64,000 nt of DNA from Sulfurovum sp. (GCA_020525365.1 JAIZOF010000001.1:216381-280380); one strand, 5' to 3'. Counted from the first letter of the stretch, positions 49,728 to 60,512 are shown. Program-made: numbers and translations. The notes: a model not told the origin generated them from the letters alone.

Positions 49728-52304
49728 ATGGCCTTAATCGAAGATTATAAAAAACATACATCTGAGCGTGCAGAGCTTGGTGTTCCTTCACTTCCGCTCA
49801 CAGTAGAGCAGACAGCAGAACTGGTTGAGATCCTTAAACAGAGTCCAATCCCAGAATCAGACTATGTGATGGATATGTTTGAAAATAAAGTACCTGCAGG
49901 TGTAGATGATGCAGCATATGTAAAAGCAGCATTTCTTAATGATATTATACAAGAGAATGTTACCTGTGATGCAATCAGCAAAACAAAGGCAATTGAGATC
50001 CTTGGCAAAATGCTAGGTGGCTTTAATGTAACACCGATGGTAGAGGCACTTAAACTTGGTGATGACGTTGCTGATGCTGCAGCAGAACAACTAAAGAATA
50101 CTATTCTTGTCTATGATGCATTTAATGACGTTAAGAAAATGATGGATGAAGGCAATGAAAAAGCCAAAGAGGTGATTCAGTCATGGGCAAATGCTGAGTG
50201 GTTTATCAATAAGCCTGAGCTTGAAAAAGAGATTAAATTAACTGTCTATAAAATACCAGGTGAGACCAATACGGATGACCTTTCTCCTGCATCAGAAGCT
50301 TTTACTAGAGCAGATATCCCATTGCATGCAAATGCTTTCCTTGTTTCGCGCATGGAAAAACCACTTGAGACAATGGCAGAGCTTAAAGAGAAGAATGGTT
50401 TGCCATTAGCATATGTTGGTGATGTTGTTGGTACAGGATCCTCAAGAAAGTCTGGTATTAACTCTGTACAATGGCATATGGGTAGAGATATTCCAGGTAT
50501 TCCTAATAAAAGAACAGGTGGAGTTGTTATTGGTTCCATCATTGCACCCATTTTCTTTAATACAGCAGAAGATTCAGGATGTCTGCCTCTTCAGGCACCA
50601 GTGAATAATCTTGAGACTGGCGACGTGATCACAGTTAAGCCATTTGAGGGTATTATTGAAAAAGATGGTAAAGTGGTTTCTGAATTCAAACTTGAACCCA
50701 ATACAATTCCCGATGAAATGAGAGCAGGTGGGCGCATCCCTCTCATTATTGGCAAGGGATTGACTATAAAAGCGAGAGAAGCACTTAATATGGGTACAGA
50801 TGATATCTTTATGAGACCTGACCAGCCTAAAGATGATGGTAGTGGATATACACTAGCACAGAAGATGGTTGGAAGGGCATGTGGCATGGAAGGCATAAAG
50901 CCTGGTGTCTACTGCGAACCTGTCTGTACAACAGTTGGTTCTCAAGATACGACTGGTCCCATGACTAGAGATGAGATTAAAGAGCTTGCAGCACTGAGTT
51001 TTGGTGCAGACTTTGTATTGCAATCTTTTTGCCACACTGCAGCTTATCCAAAGCCAGCAGACATTGAGCTTCAGCATACACTCCCCAAGTTTTGGACAGA
51101 GAGAAAAGGGTTTATTCTTAGGCCAGGTGACGGCGTTATCCATAGCTGGCTTAACAGAATGTGCTTACCTGATACAGTTGGTACAGGTGGAGATTCTCAT
51201 ACCAGATTCCCTATTGGCATCTCCTTTCCTGCGGGGTCAGGGCTAGTAGCATTTGCTGGGGTAACTGGCATGATGCCCCTCACCATGCCAGAATCTGTTT
51301 TGGTTAAGTTTAAAGGAGAAATGCAGCCTGGTATTACCCTACGCGACTTGGTTAATGCCATTCCATATCAGGCGATCAAAGATAATCTATTGACTGTAGA
51401 AAAAAAAGGGAAGAAGAATATTTTTGCAGGTCGAATTCTTGAGATTGAAGGACTTGAACAGCTCAAGTGTGAGCAGGCATTTGAACTTTCAGACGCTTCA
51501 GCAGAGCGTTCAGCAGCAGCTTGTACGGTTAAATTAGATAAAGAACCTATCATTGAGTATCTTGAGTCCAATATTGTACTTATTGAAGAGTTGATAGAGC
51601 AAGGTTATGAAGACAAAGAGACACTCAAACGCCGTGCAGACAAGATGAGAGAGTGGATTAAGGATCCAAAACTTCTCGAACGTGATCCTGATGCGACATA
51701 TGTAGCAGTTATTGAGATTGACCTCAATAAGATTACAGAGCCAATTCTTGCGTGCCCTAACGATCCAGATGATGTGGCAACACTCTCTGAGATTCTTGCT
51801 GATCCCAAGCGCCCAACAGAGAAGATTGATGAAGTTTTTGTTGGCTCATGTATGACAAATATTGGTCTCTTTAGGGCACTAGGGGAGGTTCTTAGAGGTG
51901 AAGGTGCGGTGAAAGCAAAAACATGGGTTGTTCCGCCAACCAAAATGGATGAGAAAGAACTGATTGAAGGAGGCTATTACGCTATTTTCGGTGCTGCTGG
52001 TGCGAGAACAGAGATTCCTGGTTGTTCACTGTGCATGGGCAATCAGGCACGTGTGGCAGATAATGCAATTGTCTTCTCTACATCAACTAGAAACTTCGAT
52101 AACCGTTTAGGTAAAGGGGCACAGGTTTATCTTGGTTCTGCTGAGGTTGCAGCAGTTGCAGCGCTACTTGGACGTCTCCCAACAAAAGAGGAATACCTAG
52201 AGATTGTTAATAAGAAAATTACACCTAAGAACAGAGACAGTGTTTATAAATATCTTAATTTCAATCAAGTTTCCAAAGAAGAACTTGAAGCAATGGTTGG
52301 TTAA
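49728..52304 (+). CDS. acnB: Aconitate hydratase B
   Basis: Bifunctional aconitase/2-methylisocitrate dehydratase with a 4Fe-4S cluster, interconverting citrate and isocitrate in the oxidative or reductive TCA cycle. 858 residues against about 865 in E. coli. An N-terminal HEAT-like domain, the swivel domain with [13 protein letters not shown], then the catalytic region with [23 protein letters not shown] and [13 protein letters not shown], whose cysteines ligate the cluster. Monocistronic, with a strong terminator behind it. Confidence 0.97.
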   Translation: MALIEDYKKHTSERAELGVPSLPLTVEQTAELVEILKQSPIPESDYVMDMFENKVPAGVDDAAYVKAAFLNDIIQENVTCDAISKTKAIEILGKMLGGFNVTPMVEALKLGDDVADAAAEQLKNTILVYDAFNDVKKMMDEGNEKAKEVIQSWANAEWFINKPELEKEIKLTVYKIPGETNTDDLSPASEAFTRADIPLHANAFLVSRMEKPLETMAELKEKNGLPLAYVGDVVGTGSSRKSGINSVQWHMGRDIPGIPNKRTGGVVIGSIIAPIFFNTAEDSGCLPLQAPVNNLETGDVITVKPFEGIIEKDGKVVSEFKLEPNTIPDEMRAGGRIPLIIGKGLTIKAREALNMGTDDIFMRPDQPKDDGSGYTLAQKMVGRACGMEGIKPGVYCEPVCTTVGSQDTTGPMTRDEIKELAALSFGADFVLQSFCHTAAYPKPADIELQHTLPKFWTERKGFILRPGDGVIHSWLNRMCLPDTVGTGGDSHTRFPIGISFPAGSGLVAFAGVTGMMPLTMPESVLVKFKGEMQPGITLRDLVNAIPYQAIKDNLLTVEKKGKKNIFAGRILEIEGLEQLKCEQAFELSDASAERSAAACTVKLDKEPIIEYLESNIVLIEELIEQGYEDKETLKRRADKMREWIKDPKLLERDPDATYVAVIEIDLNKITEPILACPNDPDDVATLSEILADPKRPTEKIDEVFVGSCMTNIGLFRALGEVLRGEGAVKAKTWVVPPTKMDEKELIEGGYYAIFGAAGARTEIPGCSLCMGNQARVADNAIVFSTSTRNFDNRLGKGAQVYLGSAEVAAVAALLGRLPTKEEYLEIVNKKITPKNRDSVYKYLNFNQVSKEELEAMVG

Positions 52305-52327
52305 ACACTCGATTGATGCATGATTGA

Positions 52328-52364
52328 TATGCCAAGACAAACAATCTTGGCATAAACTTTTATT
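52328..52364 (+). terminator. Strong intrinsic terminator of acnB
   Basis: TATGCCAAGA (52328-52337), a 7-base loop, TCTTGGCATA (52345-52354): a perfect 10-bp stem followed by AACTTTTATTTTC. The clearest factor-independent terminator in the window. Confidence 0.85.
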
Positions 52365-52459
52365 TTCTACAATTTCCTATTTATTATTATGTTAGTAAAA
52401 CCTTTGTACCATTATGGATATATTTTGATACAGAGTAAACTTCTAAGGGAAATTTCTTC

Positions 52460-53350
52460 ATGAGCCAAAAGTCACTACGTATTTTACATTTTAGCGACAT
52501 TCATGTTAGTGCCCTTGTACGCCATATGAAATGGAGGAAGTGGTTTAGCAAATGTGGAATTGGTGCAATCAATCTACTTCGTGGACGGGCAAAATATTTC
52601 AATGATGTTGAAAAGAAGATGGCAGCAATGGTACGTTTTAAGAAGGAAAATAGTATTGATATTGTCATTAATACTGGAGATTATACAGCACTAGGATTAG
52701 AGCATGAGTTAATACAAGCACGTAAGTTGATGGAGCCTATGATGTATCCATCAAATAATTATCTGACCGTACCAGGAAATCATGATATCTATGTGCATGA
52801 GAGAAATAGTCACCACCATTTTGTTAAACAGTTTGGCTCAGTGCTGCAAAGTGATTTGCCAGAGTATTGTGTAGAGAGACATTACCCATTAGTACGACTT
52901 ATTGATGATGGTGTGGCAGTGATTGCACTCAATAGCTCAAAGCCCAATCCGCAACCATGGCGTTCGGATGGGTATATTTCTCATAGACAACTCGAATCTT
53001 TTAAAAAACTCTTACAAGATAAACGAATTAGGGGACGTTTTTTATTTGTTATAACCCATTATGCTCCTCGTTTAGCAGATGGAAAACCTGATAGAAAACG
53101 ACATGGACTTTGTAACGCAAATGACTTTTTATATGCCTGTAGTAGCATTGAGCAGGGTGCCATACTATTTGGTCATGTACATCAAACTTACTATACTGAA
53201 GTGCCTGAAACAAAGATACCACTCTATTGTGCAGGAAGTGCCACAATGAAAGACCATGAGGGAGCATGGGTCTATGAACTTGAAGGGAATATTTTGTCCC
53301 ATAAACGTGTATACTGGAACGGTAGATCCTACGGTTTTAATTCTAAATAG
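52460..53350 (+). CDS. Calcineurin-like metallophosphoesterase
   Basis: 296 residues with the dinuclear-metal motifs in order: FSDIHVS (about 11-17), NTGDYT, PGNHD, and late THYAPR and FGHVHQTY. Similar proteins include 3',5'-cyclic nucleotide and UDP-sugar phosphoesterases; the substrate cannot be told. It stands alone between acnB and a convergent gene. Confidence 0.88.
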   Translation: MSQKSLRILHFSDIHVSALVRHMKWRKWFSKCGIGAINLLRGRAKYFNDVEKKMAAMVRFKKENSIDIVINTGDYTALGLEHELIQARKLMEPMMYPSNNYLTVPGNHDIYVHERNSHHHFVKQFGSVLQSDLPEYCVERHYPLVRLIDDGVAVIALNSSKPNPQPWRSDGYISHRQLESFKKLLQDKRIRGRFLFVITHYAPRLADGKPDRKRHGLCNANDFLYACSSIEQGAILFGHVHQTYYTEVPETKIPLYCAGSATMKDHEGAWVYELEGNILSHKRVYWNGRSYGFNSK

Positions 53351-53364
53351 GATGTTTATGTATC

Positions 53365-53391
53365 ACTTAAATAACTATTATTTTTTTAAGT
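53365..53391. terminator. Hairpin between convergent genes
   Basis: ACTTAAA (53365-53371) and TTTAAGT (53385-53391) flank a T-rich loop between the phosphoesterase and the DUF779 gene, which converge. Could end transcription from both sides, but it is AT-only. Confidence 0.45.
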
Positions 53392-53420
53392 AGAAAAAAT
53401 GTACCAATAGGAGAAGAGAA

Positions 53421-53795
53421 CTAATCTATTTCTATATCTTCTAGATCTGCTGCTTCTTCTGGGGTAAAGAGTCTTGATATAGTAATAAAGCGAAGACCTA
53501 AGGGTATTTCAATGGAAAAACTAGAACCTCTTCCTTCTACCACATCTATGGTTAAATGAGTATTTTTCATGTATTCAAATTGATCAGGAGACATGAAAAA
53601 TTCACAACCGTGAATCTCTCCTACTTTGACATCACGACTTCCCACCATAAAATCACCTACTTCGAAACACATAGGGGCAGAACCATCACAGCATCCACCA
53701 CTTTGGTGAAACATAAGCTCTGTACCATGTTTTTCTCTAAGTCTATCTATGAGTGTGTTGGCTTTTTTGGTAGATACTACACGTGCTGTGGGCAT
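53421..53795 (-). CDS. DUF779 family protein
   Basis: 124 residues. It contains the family motif HQSGGCCDGSAPMC (about residues 30-43), with paired cysteines and a third nearby, suggesting metal or redox function. Biochemical role not established. Genes of this family commonly sit beside aldehyde dehydrogenases, as here (48 bases downstream of one, same strand), so it is probably an accessory or sensor for that enzyme. Confidence 0.85.
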   Translation of the reverse strand: MPTARVVSTKKANTLIDRLREKHGTELMFHQSGGCCDGSAPMCFEVGDFMVGSRDVKVGEIHGCEFFMSPDQFEYMKNTHLTIDVVEGRGSSFSIEIPLGLRFITISRLFTPEEAADLEDIEID

Positions 53796-53843
53796 TGATT
53801 TTCCTTAATATGATTTTAATCTATTTTATGACTCAATCTGGAC

Positions 53844-55340
53844 CTAAAAGAAACCTAACTTATTCTCATCATATGATGTCAATATATTTTTAGTATGACG
53901 ATAGCTGTTTAGCATCATGAGGTGAGTTTCTCTACCAAAGCCTGACTGCTTGTACCCACCAAATGAAGCATGAGAAGGATAATGATGATAACAGTTTGCC
54001 CATACACGTCCAGCCTCTATCCCACGAGTTAGTTTTTGCATCTCGTGTACATTTCTAGTCCATACACCAGCACCTAGACCATAGAGTGTATCGTTAGCAA
54101 TCTCTAGCGCCTCATCTATATTCTTAAAGGTTGTAACAGAGAGCACTGGACCAAAAATCTCTTCTTGGAAAATACGCATTTTGTTGTGTCCTTTAAATAT
54201 TGTTGGCTGTATGAAGAAACCGTCTGGGTATTCGGAATTGTCAAATTTTGAACCACCTGCCAATAGTTCAGCACCTTCTTCTTTGCCTATAGAGATATAG
54301 TGTAAGATTTTTTCATACTGATCACTTGAAGCTTGTGCTCCCATCATGGTGTTGGGGTCTAGAGGGTTACCCATTTTGATGGCAGCTACTCTTTCTAACA
54401 CTCGTTTCATAAATGGCTCATAGATACTCTCCTGAATTAATGCACGAGAAGGACATGTGCACACTTCACCTTGGTTAAATGCAAAGAGCACTAAGCCTTC
54501 TATGGCTTTATCAAAAAATGCATCATCTGCATCCATAATACTCTCCATAAATATGTTTGGTGATTTACCACCAAGCTCTAGTGTGACAGGTATGAGATTT
54601 TCAGAAGCATACTGCATAATGAGTTTCCCCGTAGTGGTTTCTCCTGTAAATCCTATCTTGTTAATATCTGGACTCAGTGCCAGTGGCTTACCGCACTCAG
54701 GACCAAAGCCATTAACAATATTAATGACTCCATTGGGTATAAACGCTTGTATTAATTCCATAAGCACCATAATAGAGACAGGGGTTTGTTCCGCAGGTTT
54801 AAGCACCACACAGTTTCCTGCTGCAATGGCAGGAGCAAGTTTCCATGCTGCCATCAAAATAGGAAAATTCCAAGGAATAATCTGTCCAACTACACCTAGA
54901 GGCTCATGTATCTCTTGAGATACTAAAGAACTATCTAGATCAGATACTGTTCCAGACTCAGAACGAATCACCGAAGCAAAATATCTAAAGTGATCAATTG
55001 CCAAAGGTAAGTCTGCATTGATGGTCTCTCTTATCGCTTTACCATTATCCCATGTCTCAGCAATAGCCAACGTTTCCAAGTTGGCTTCCATGGTATCGGC
55101 TATCTTGTTAAGGATGGCAGATCGCTCTGAAACGGAAGTCTTTCCCCAAGTCTCAAACCCTTTCCATGCGGCATCTGTAGCTAATTTTATATCTTTTTTA
55201 TTAGATTGGGCTACTTTTGCCATAGGTTTATTGTCTATAGGCGAAAGGGCTTCAAAATAATTTCCATCTACAGGAGGTACCCACTCTCCGCCTATAAAAT
55301 TTTCATATTGTGCTTTAAATGTTGGTTTTTTAAATGACAT
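53844..55340 (-). CDS. Aldehyde dehydrogenase (AldB/ExaC type)
   Basis: NAD(P)-dependent oxidation of an aldehyde, by resemblance acetaldehyde. 498 residues. [26 protein letters not shown] and the general base Glu in [12 protein letters not shown] precede the catalytic Cys in [10 protein letters not shown]; the C-terminal SGFGRE motif is present. Followed by DUF779. The promoter lies in the 448-base gap upstream. Confidence 0.92.
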   Translation of the reverse strand: MSFKKPTFKAQYENFIGGEWVPPVDGNYFEALSPIDNKPMAKVAQSNKKDIKLATDAAWKGFETWGKTSVSERSAILNKIADTMEANLETLAIAETWDNGKAIRETINADLPLAIDHFRYFASVIRSESGTVSDLDSSLVSQEIHEPLGVVGQIIPWNFPILMAAWKLAPAIAAGNCVVLKPAEQTPVSIMVLMELIQAFIPNGVINIVNGFGPECGKPLALSPDINKIGFTGETTTGKLIMQYASENLIPVTLELGGKSPNIFMESIMDADDAFFDKAIEGLVLFAFNQGEVCTCPSRALIQESIYEPFMKRVLERVAAIKMGNPLDPNTMMGAQASSDQYEKILHYISIGKEEGAELLAGGSKFDNSEYPDGFFIQPTIFKGHNKMRIFQEEIFGPVLSVTTFKNIDEALEIANDTLYGLGAGVWTRNVHEMQKLTRGIEAGRVWANCYHHYPSHASFGGYKQSGFGRETHLMMLNSYRHTKNILTSYDENKLGFF

Positions 55341-55788
55341 AATATCCCCCTTTTATATGATAATCACATACATTATAATTAAATTCTATGGGATAAATGA
55401 TTAATTAAAGCAGTTTTTAAGATTATATATTTTTGATTGTGTATAGTTGAAGCTTTGGAATGTAAGTTACTAAGTGCCAAAGGGAGTTTGAAAAATATAA
55501 CCTAAAACCCTCCCCTTAAACCACCATCAAAACCCTAAAAGTCCTAAAAGCCTTCTTGTGCCTAGGTTTACGCACCATAGTCTATAAAGTAGATAGCTTC
55601 AAAATATTTGAAAGAATTAGAAAATAAATATTGTACAAAATGTACCAATTAAAACAAGTAAGTTTTTTGTGTATAAGGAATTTTTTGATAGACTAAAAAG
55701 TAAAAAATATATTATTATGTTAAAAGTTGTATAAAAATAAAATTTTAGCTATAATTATTTTGTCTTAAATAAAATATAAAGGGAAAAA
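55341..55788. other. 448-base gap without a gene
   Basis: AT-rich spacer between the aldehyde dehydrogenase and a lipoprotein, which diverge. A more GC-rich island at about 55500-55580 (CCTAAAACCCTCCCC...) looks unlike its surroundings and might be a gene remnant, but no frame longer than about 20 codons is recognisable. An imperfect inverted repeat TTGTACAAAATGTACCAA lies at 55631-55648. TATAAT at about 55751 probably serves the lipoprotein. Confidence 0.4.
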
Positions 55789-56211
55789 ATGAAAAGAATA
55801 GCTTTAACATCAAGTGCAATAGCTATTGCATTATTGATGAGTGGATGTGCAGCATTATCAAACTCAACTCAATATGTGGTTAGATCTAAAAAAGTAGTTG
55901 TAGGTTTTGCAGAACCAGAAAAAAGTAACAACTGTAAAAAAGTAGGTGTCTCTACAAAGTTTGATGCAAAGGCAAAAAATATTTTTTCCATCATCAGGAT
56001 TGGTGACAGTGTAGAAGAAGCAATCCACAAAGGAAATGTTTATTTTGCAAAAGAAGCTACTAGAAAGGGTGCAAATTATGTAGATAGAACATTCTATGCA
56101 GAAAAAGTATATTTTCCTGCAGTTTATAGCGTTAGTAGAGAGGCTACAGCTGATTACTACAAATGTAGAAAAATACCAAAACCAAATTATATTGACCATA
56201 CTAGATACTAG
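55789..56211 (+). CDS. Lipoprotein, DUF4156-like
   Basis: 140 residues with a clear lipobox LMSGC (Cys20). The mature part has NNCKKVGVSTKFD, a Gly-Asp-Ser-Val-Glu-Glu-Ala helix, and KGANYVDRTF, resembling the DUF4156 family of small outer-membrane lipoproteins that include an RKGANYV-like motif. Function unknown. GGGAAAAA precedes the ATG. Confidence 0.65.
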   Translation: MKRIALTSSAIAIALLMSGCAALSNSTQYVVRSKKVVVGFAEPEKSNNCKKVGVSTKFDAKAKNIFSIIRIGDSVEEAIHKGNVYFAKEATRKGANYVDRTFYAEKVYFPAVYSVSREATADYYKCRKIPKPNYIDHTRY

Positions 56212-56372
56212 CCAATATAATCCATTTGCAATATTCAAGTTAGCTTAATAGCTTGGTTGATTATTGCTTTGGCTGCCCATGTAAGTAAGTTGGTAGTCTA
56301 CGCTCATCAACAATTAACAACTTCTAAATCAATGAATAAGCTGTAACTTATTAGCAAAAGAGAGTACAATTT

Positions 56373-57356
56373 CTACAGTGATTTAAGCGACTGTGCAATG
56401 AGGTGTATTGCCATGCCATAGTTGCTACTAGCATTATAGGCAGTAAGTACCTTGAAGTTGCTTCCGCCTAACCAGAGCTCGTCATGGGTTTTGTTGTGTA
56501 GCCTAATGAGTGCAGCAGTGCTGTAAGGAAAGGGCATTGTTGGCTTAATACCATATGTGTGCAACATGGAGAGTTGGTAGTGGGTTTTAAACCCTGTACG
56601 AAGCCCCTCAAAGCGTTTTTCCTTAAATGAAGTTTTTACGGCAACCACTTCTTTGTTTTTCCACCCTTTGTGGTGCATAAATTTAGCAATGGACCCAATA
56701 CAGTCCTCAATATCCCATACACTTGCCCCATCTCCATCAAAATCATCATTGAATTTTCTAGCAATGGAAGGCATCTGCTGCACACATCCCATGGCTCCTG
56801 CAAACGAACCTTCAAGTTTTGTAATGTCATACCGCCTCTCTTTGGCAAAGAGAAAAAGATGTGCCAGTTCATTATGAAAATACTTCTGCATACGATTTTT
56901 ATGGAAAGCAAGGGTAGTAAGGGAATCAAGAATATTATAGTCACCCGTGTAGGTGCCAAACCGACTCTCTACACCAAGAAAGCCAACAATATAGTCTGCA
57001 TCAACCCGATACTGTTTTGCTGCCTTTTGAAGTGTGTGAAGATGCCTATGTTTAAATACCTTTGCCTCTTTAAATGTTTTCTCATTCACTACATGTAGTT
57101 TAAATCGCTCCCAACTTCCAACAGTAGAGTTTTTCTTGAATTTTCCTGTATAGCGTGCAAGGGTATCACGGTCGAGCTTTGCATGTTTAAATACCTTTTT
57201 GAGATAGGTGGTATTAAAACCATATTTTTGATGCATAGTGTGGATAAAATATTGTACACGAGGCTTAGAAAGGTAGTCATAGGGAATAGGTGGTCTGTCA
57301 TTGTTTGCATCTAACACAAAAAGAAAGAGAAGAAGTATTAAGAGTAGTTTGATCAT
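56373..57356 (-). CDS. Lytic murein transglycosylase, MltB family
   Basis: Cleaves peptidoglycan glycan strands to 1,6-anhydro products. 327 residues with an N-terminal signal peptide (1-17). The catalytic Glu130 is in LGVESRFGTYTG; the SLT fold motif GSFAGAMGCVQQMPS follows, then FDGDGASVWDIEDCIGSIA. Start codon abuts the stop of the CitE-like gene (TAAATG), so the two are co-transcribed. Confidence 0.9.
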   Translation of the reverse strand: MIKLLLILLLFLFVLDANNDRPPIPYDYLSKPRVQYFIHTMHQKYGFNTTYLKKVFKHAKLDRDTLARYTGKFKKNSTVGSWERFKLHVVNEKTFKEAKVFKHRHLHTLQKAAKQYRVDADYIVGFLGVESRFGTYTGDYNILDSLTTLAFHKNRMQKYFHNELAHLFLFAKERRYDITKLEGSFAGAMGCVQQMPSIARKFNDDFDGDGASVWDIEDCIGSIAKFMHHKGWKNKEVVAVKTSFKEKRFEGLRTGFKTHYQLSMLHTYGIKPTMPFPYSTAALIRLHNKTHDELWLGGSNFKVLTAYNASSNYGMAIHLIAQSLKSL

Positions 57357-58259
57357 TTAAATTTCCTTTTTAAGTACAAGGAGTGCATCGCGGTAAATGG
57401 GTTCATCAACAAAGATACCATAAGTCTCATCCATAAATCCATTGTTCCCTTTGGCAGACTCCTTTTCAAAGCGTGTTTTAATATGTCTAGCACGTATAAT
57501 CTCTGCTTCGCTAATGTCAAAAATCTCATTGGCAATGGCAACTTGCTTGGGTCCCATGCAGGCTTTGGCAGTGAAGCCCATATTTTTTTCATACTCACAC
57601 CACTTTCTAAAGGTCTCCGTGTCATGATACACTTGAAACATAAATGAAATAGGCAATAGCCCTATGCTTTTTGCATCAACAAGGAATTTACTAAGAATGT
57701 AGTCAATTGTTGGATTGCCTATGTGTATTAATGACTGTGGCAACCTTAGTGAGGTAAGTAAATCAAGAATACCAATATTGGCTGTAGTGAAACGCTTATC
57801 AATTCGTAGAGAGGAGAGATTAGTAAATGCCTCTTTGGTTTCCATGGAGATGTGTAGTTCTTTCTGATCGCTTAGTAGACTCAACGCTCTAGCAATATCA
57901 TGTTGGTCTTTAACCTTTGCTACACGCACAGCATCAAAGTTAAAATGATTTAAAACATGTATCTCTTCCGCGCCACCCTCATCTAGTGGATTGACACGCA
58001 CAATGATAAAACTATCGCTATGCTCCATGTGGGAAAGAAAGAGGGAAATATTGTGTAGTGCCTCTTTTTTACGGTCTGGAGCAATGCCATCTTCAAGATT
58101 GAGGGTAATCATATCGGCACTATTGGTATCGATACAATTAAGATGTTTGAGATTGAGCGGATTAAGCATCATGTTGGAGCGATGACGATGGTGGATACAG
58201 GGGTATTTGCATTTTTGTCCAAATGTATTGGGTAATTGCGAAAGGTCTTCAAATATCAT
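57357..58259 (-). CDS. HpcH/HpaI aldolase / citrate lyase beta-subunit-like protein
   Basis: 300 residues. TIM-barrel family signs: TLNLEDGIAPDRKKEAL (metal-binding Glu-Asp), IIVRVNPLD with the substrate-binding Arg, HISMETKEAFTNL carrying the metal-binding Glu, and GFTAKACMGPKQV near the end. Relatives include CitE, malyl-CoA lyase and stand-alone CitE-like proteins. The substrate is not evident, and no citD/citF partners are next to it. Confidence 0.8.
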   Translation of the reverse strand: MIFEDLSQLPNTFGQKCKYPCIHHRHRSNMMLNPLNLKHLNCIDTNSADMITLNLEDGIAPDRKKEALHNISLFLSHMEHSDSFIIVRVNPLDEGGAEEIHVLNHFNFDAVRVAKVKDQHDIARALSLLSDQKELHISMETKEAFTNLSSLRIDKRFTTANIGILDLLTSLRLPQSLIHIGNPTIDYILSKFLVDAKSIGLLPISFMFQVYHDTETFRKWCEYEKNMGFTAKACMGPKQVAIANEIFDISEAEIIRARHIKTRFEKESAKGNNGFMDETYGIFVDEPIYRDALLVLKKEI

Positions 58260-58314
58260 GTCTAATCATACCAAAAGATGTAAGATTTTCAGTTATAATA
58301 TATGTAAAAAGGCA

Positions 58315-58368
58315 ATGAAAATGAAGCAGATACTCCCAATAATTGTATTGCTAATGATGTCAAACTAA
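58315..58368 (+). CDS. Possible 17-residue leader ORF before the helicase gene
   Basis: A short ORF with hydrophobic core (ILPIIVLLMM) behind TATAAT (58294-58299) and an AAAAAGG ribosome binding site. Its TAA overlaps the helicase ATG (TAATG), and the helicase has no Shine-Dalgarno of its own. Likely function, if real, is translational coupling. Confidence 0.35.
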   Translation: MKMKQILPIIVLLMMSN

Positions 58369-59648
58369 TGATAGATAAAACTGATGTCCTTGAAGCACTC
58401 AAGCATAATAATACTTTTCTTACTGGTGGTGCAGGAGTAGGAAAGAGCTATATTACTAATGAGATTATTGATGACTACCGCAAGCATGATAAACAGGTGG
58501 TCTCACTTGGCTCTACGGGGGTGAGTGCAGTTAACATTGGTGGTTTTACGGTACACAGTTTTTTTGTTTTTGGTATTGCCTCTAACTTTGAAGAGTTGGC
58601 AGAGCATGATAAACGTACTAAAAAACGTCTAGGTGATCTTAAAAAAGCACTTAAAGCAACTGATTTGATTATTATTGACGAAATCAGTATGGTGAGTGCC
58701 GAATTGCTTGATATGATTGCTTATCGTCTCAATACCTACGGTTATCTTGGTAAGGTACTTTTTGTGGGAGATTTTTTTCAGCTTCCTCCAGTACAGAAAC
58801 AGCACAACCCACATGATGTTTTTGGGGAGAAGCTTTATGCTTTTGAGTCGTTGGCATGGGAACGTTTTGATTTAACAGTCATAGAACTAACTGAAATGAA
58901 ACGTACACAGGATGCAGAGCTTACACATATTCTCTCTAAAGTTAGACAAGGAATCTGTGATGATGAGGTGTTGCAATACATGCACTGTCTTTGGAACAAT
59001 GAGGGGTTAAAACCAGATCCAACCTATCTTTTTGGTCGTAATGCAGAGGTAGAGTTGACTAACCGTGCAAGAATCAACGAACTAAAGAGTGAGGAGACAA
59101 TTTTATTTGCTGACATAGAGATGTTTGGTAGTGTGCATGAAAAGAAATTAGAGGGGTGGAAGAAACTACTACCTATTTCTGAACAGTTAACACTTAAAGA
59201 GGGGGTGCCCATACTTTTTACGGTCAACAAGTGGGGAAAATTTGTCAATGGTGAACGTGGAATATTGCGTACCATTGAAGACAATCACCTTATTGTTGAG
59301 AAGGAAAATACCTATGTAAGAGTAGAGCGACATGATTTCGATTTACTTGATATGGTTGTCAAAGAGGATGGTACACTTGAGCAGGTCTCATTGGCAACCC
59401 TCTCCCAATTTCCACTTAAGCTTGCCTATGCGGTAACCATTCACAAATCACAAGGAATGAGCATCGATAACCTTGTCTGCAATGTTGATAATATCTTTGC
59501 TCCCAGCCAGTTCTATGTAGCCATTTCACGTGCTATCAACCCTAGATATCTTAAGATAGATTTTAATCGTGGCAATTTGATGCACTACTTGAAACAAGTA
59601 ATCCACGTAGATAAACGGGTAACGGAGTATTATAAAAAGCAGCACTAG
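58368..59648 (+). CDS. PIF1-like / RecD-like DNA helicase
   Basis: 426 residues, superfamily 1B. Walker A GGAGVGKS (20-27), LGSTGVSAVNIGG (motif Ia), LIIIDEISMVS (Walker B, about 100-110), GDFFQLPPV (motif III), and C-terminal VTIHKSQGMS plus FYVAISRA (motifs V and VI). A complete minimal helicase of the PIF1 type, seen in other Campylobacterota; probably acts on G-quadruplexes or stalled forks. A tiny upstream ORF overlaps its start. Converges with the next gene with a 4-base overlap. Confidence 0.88.
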   Translation: MIDKTDVLEALKHNNTFLTGGAGVGKSYITNEIIDDYRKHDKQVVSLGSTGVSAVNIGGFTVHSFFVFGIASNFEELAEHDKRTKKRLGDLKKALKATDLIIIDEISMVSAELLDMIAYRLNTYGYLGKVLFVGDFFQLPPVQKQHNPHDVFGEKLYAFESLAWERFDLTVIELTEMKRTQDAELTHILSKVRQGICDDEVLQYMHCLWNNEGLKPDPTYLFGRNAEVELTNRARINELKSEETILFADIEMFGSVHEKKLEGWKKLLPISEQLTLKEGVPILFTVNKWGKFVNGERGILRTIEDNHLIVEKENTYVRVERHDFDLLDMVVKEDGTLEQVSLATLSQFPLKLAYAVTIHKSQGMSIDNLVCNVDNIFAPSQFYVAISRAINPRYLKIDFNRGNLMHYLKQVIHVDKRVTEYYKKQH

Positions 59649-60346
59649 TATGTGACGATACGTATGCTACCTGCTTGTGTTATTTTAATATACCTATTAT
59701 GTATAGTGACAATATCACCATCGAGTTCGAGCATATTATAGTCATTTTTAAGATTAAAGCAAAGAGATGGAGGAACTTCACCATAGAAGGAGCCTATCTG
59801 TTTAATAAAACGAGCAGGTGTAAAGATGAAAAAACGTGTTTTGCTTACTAACATGAATGGTGTCATGATAAGATGAATAGGTAGTAAAAATAGAATAGAA
59901 AGTAGGTATTTGAGTATGCCATGTTTGAGCCATCCAAAACGTAGGGTCTCAGAGAGAAAAATATGTTGCAAATCCCCCATATTGCCAGCACTAAAGAGAA
60001 AAACCTCTTCATTAAGTTTAAAAAAGTGGTGTTTTTGTACTTTTGGTACATTTTCCTCTGCTAACATATTGAGTATTGTTGTGATTGAGGGAACCTTGTG
60101 TATTTTGGCAATAACATTGAATGAACCAGTAGGGTTTAAAATAAAAATAGGCCGTTTATTAAATACATAAAGATGCTTGACGATACGCCGAATAGCACCA
60201 TCTCCTCCATTAATGATAATATAGTCATACTGTTCAATGCCATCATGTTGCGAAAGTGAGTCTATAGTGATAGAGTCTATAGTGAGTCCATCATGCACAA
60301 TCTCTTTTCCTATTGATAAGATACGTAGACTAGGTTTTGGTCTCAT
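59645..60346 (-). CDS. Diacylglycerol/lipid kinase-like protein
   Basis: 233 residues. YIIINGGDGAIRRIVKHLY (about 48-66) is the GGDGT-type nucleotide motif of the DAGK catalytic family, followed by NPTGSFNVIAK, resembling the G-T-x-NDFA motif but with Ser-Phe-Asn. The C-terminal half has a membrane-like segment (about 142-170). Shorter than typical DgkB/YegS (about 300), and the N-terminal start of the family is missing or diverged, so activity is uncertain. Confidence 0.7.
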   Translation of the reverse strand: MRPKPSLRILSIGKEIVHDGLTIDSITIDSLSQHDGIEQYDYIIINGGDGAIRRIVKHLYVFNKRPIFILNPTGSFNVIAKIHKVPSITTILNMLAEENVPKVQKHHFFKLNEEVFLFSAGNMGDLQHIFLSETLRFGWLKHGILKYLLSILFLLPIHLIMTPFMLVSKTRFFIFTPARFIKQIGSFYGEVPPSLCFNLKNDYNMLELDGDIVTIHNRYIKITQAGSIRIVTY

Positions 60347-60354
60347 ATCATATT

Positions 60355-60373
60355 CCTTAATATTATTTTAAGG
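60355..60373. promoter_or_regulatory. Inverted repeat in a divergent promoter region
   Basis: CCTTAA (60355-60360), a 7-base spacer, TTAAGG (60368-60373), just upstream of the lipid-kinase-like start. As the genes on either side diverge, it is more likely an operator than a terminator. Confidence 0.3.
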
Positions 60374-60512
60374 TATTATAGCAGAGGAATGTGAATAAAT
60401 TATGTATAATTAACAGAAGAAATATGAAAAGGAGTTTCTAAAAAGAGAATGGCAATGAAAGTATATACTGCAAAGAGCAGTTTGAAATATGAGTGATTAT
60501 GGGTATTGAGCA

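Noticed and set aside
55500-55580. GC-richer island in the gap before the lipoprotein, possible transposon or gene remnant
   Set aside because: No terminal repeats, no target duplication and no recognisable frame.
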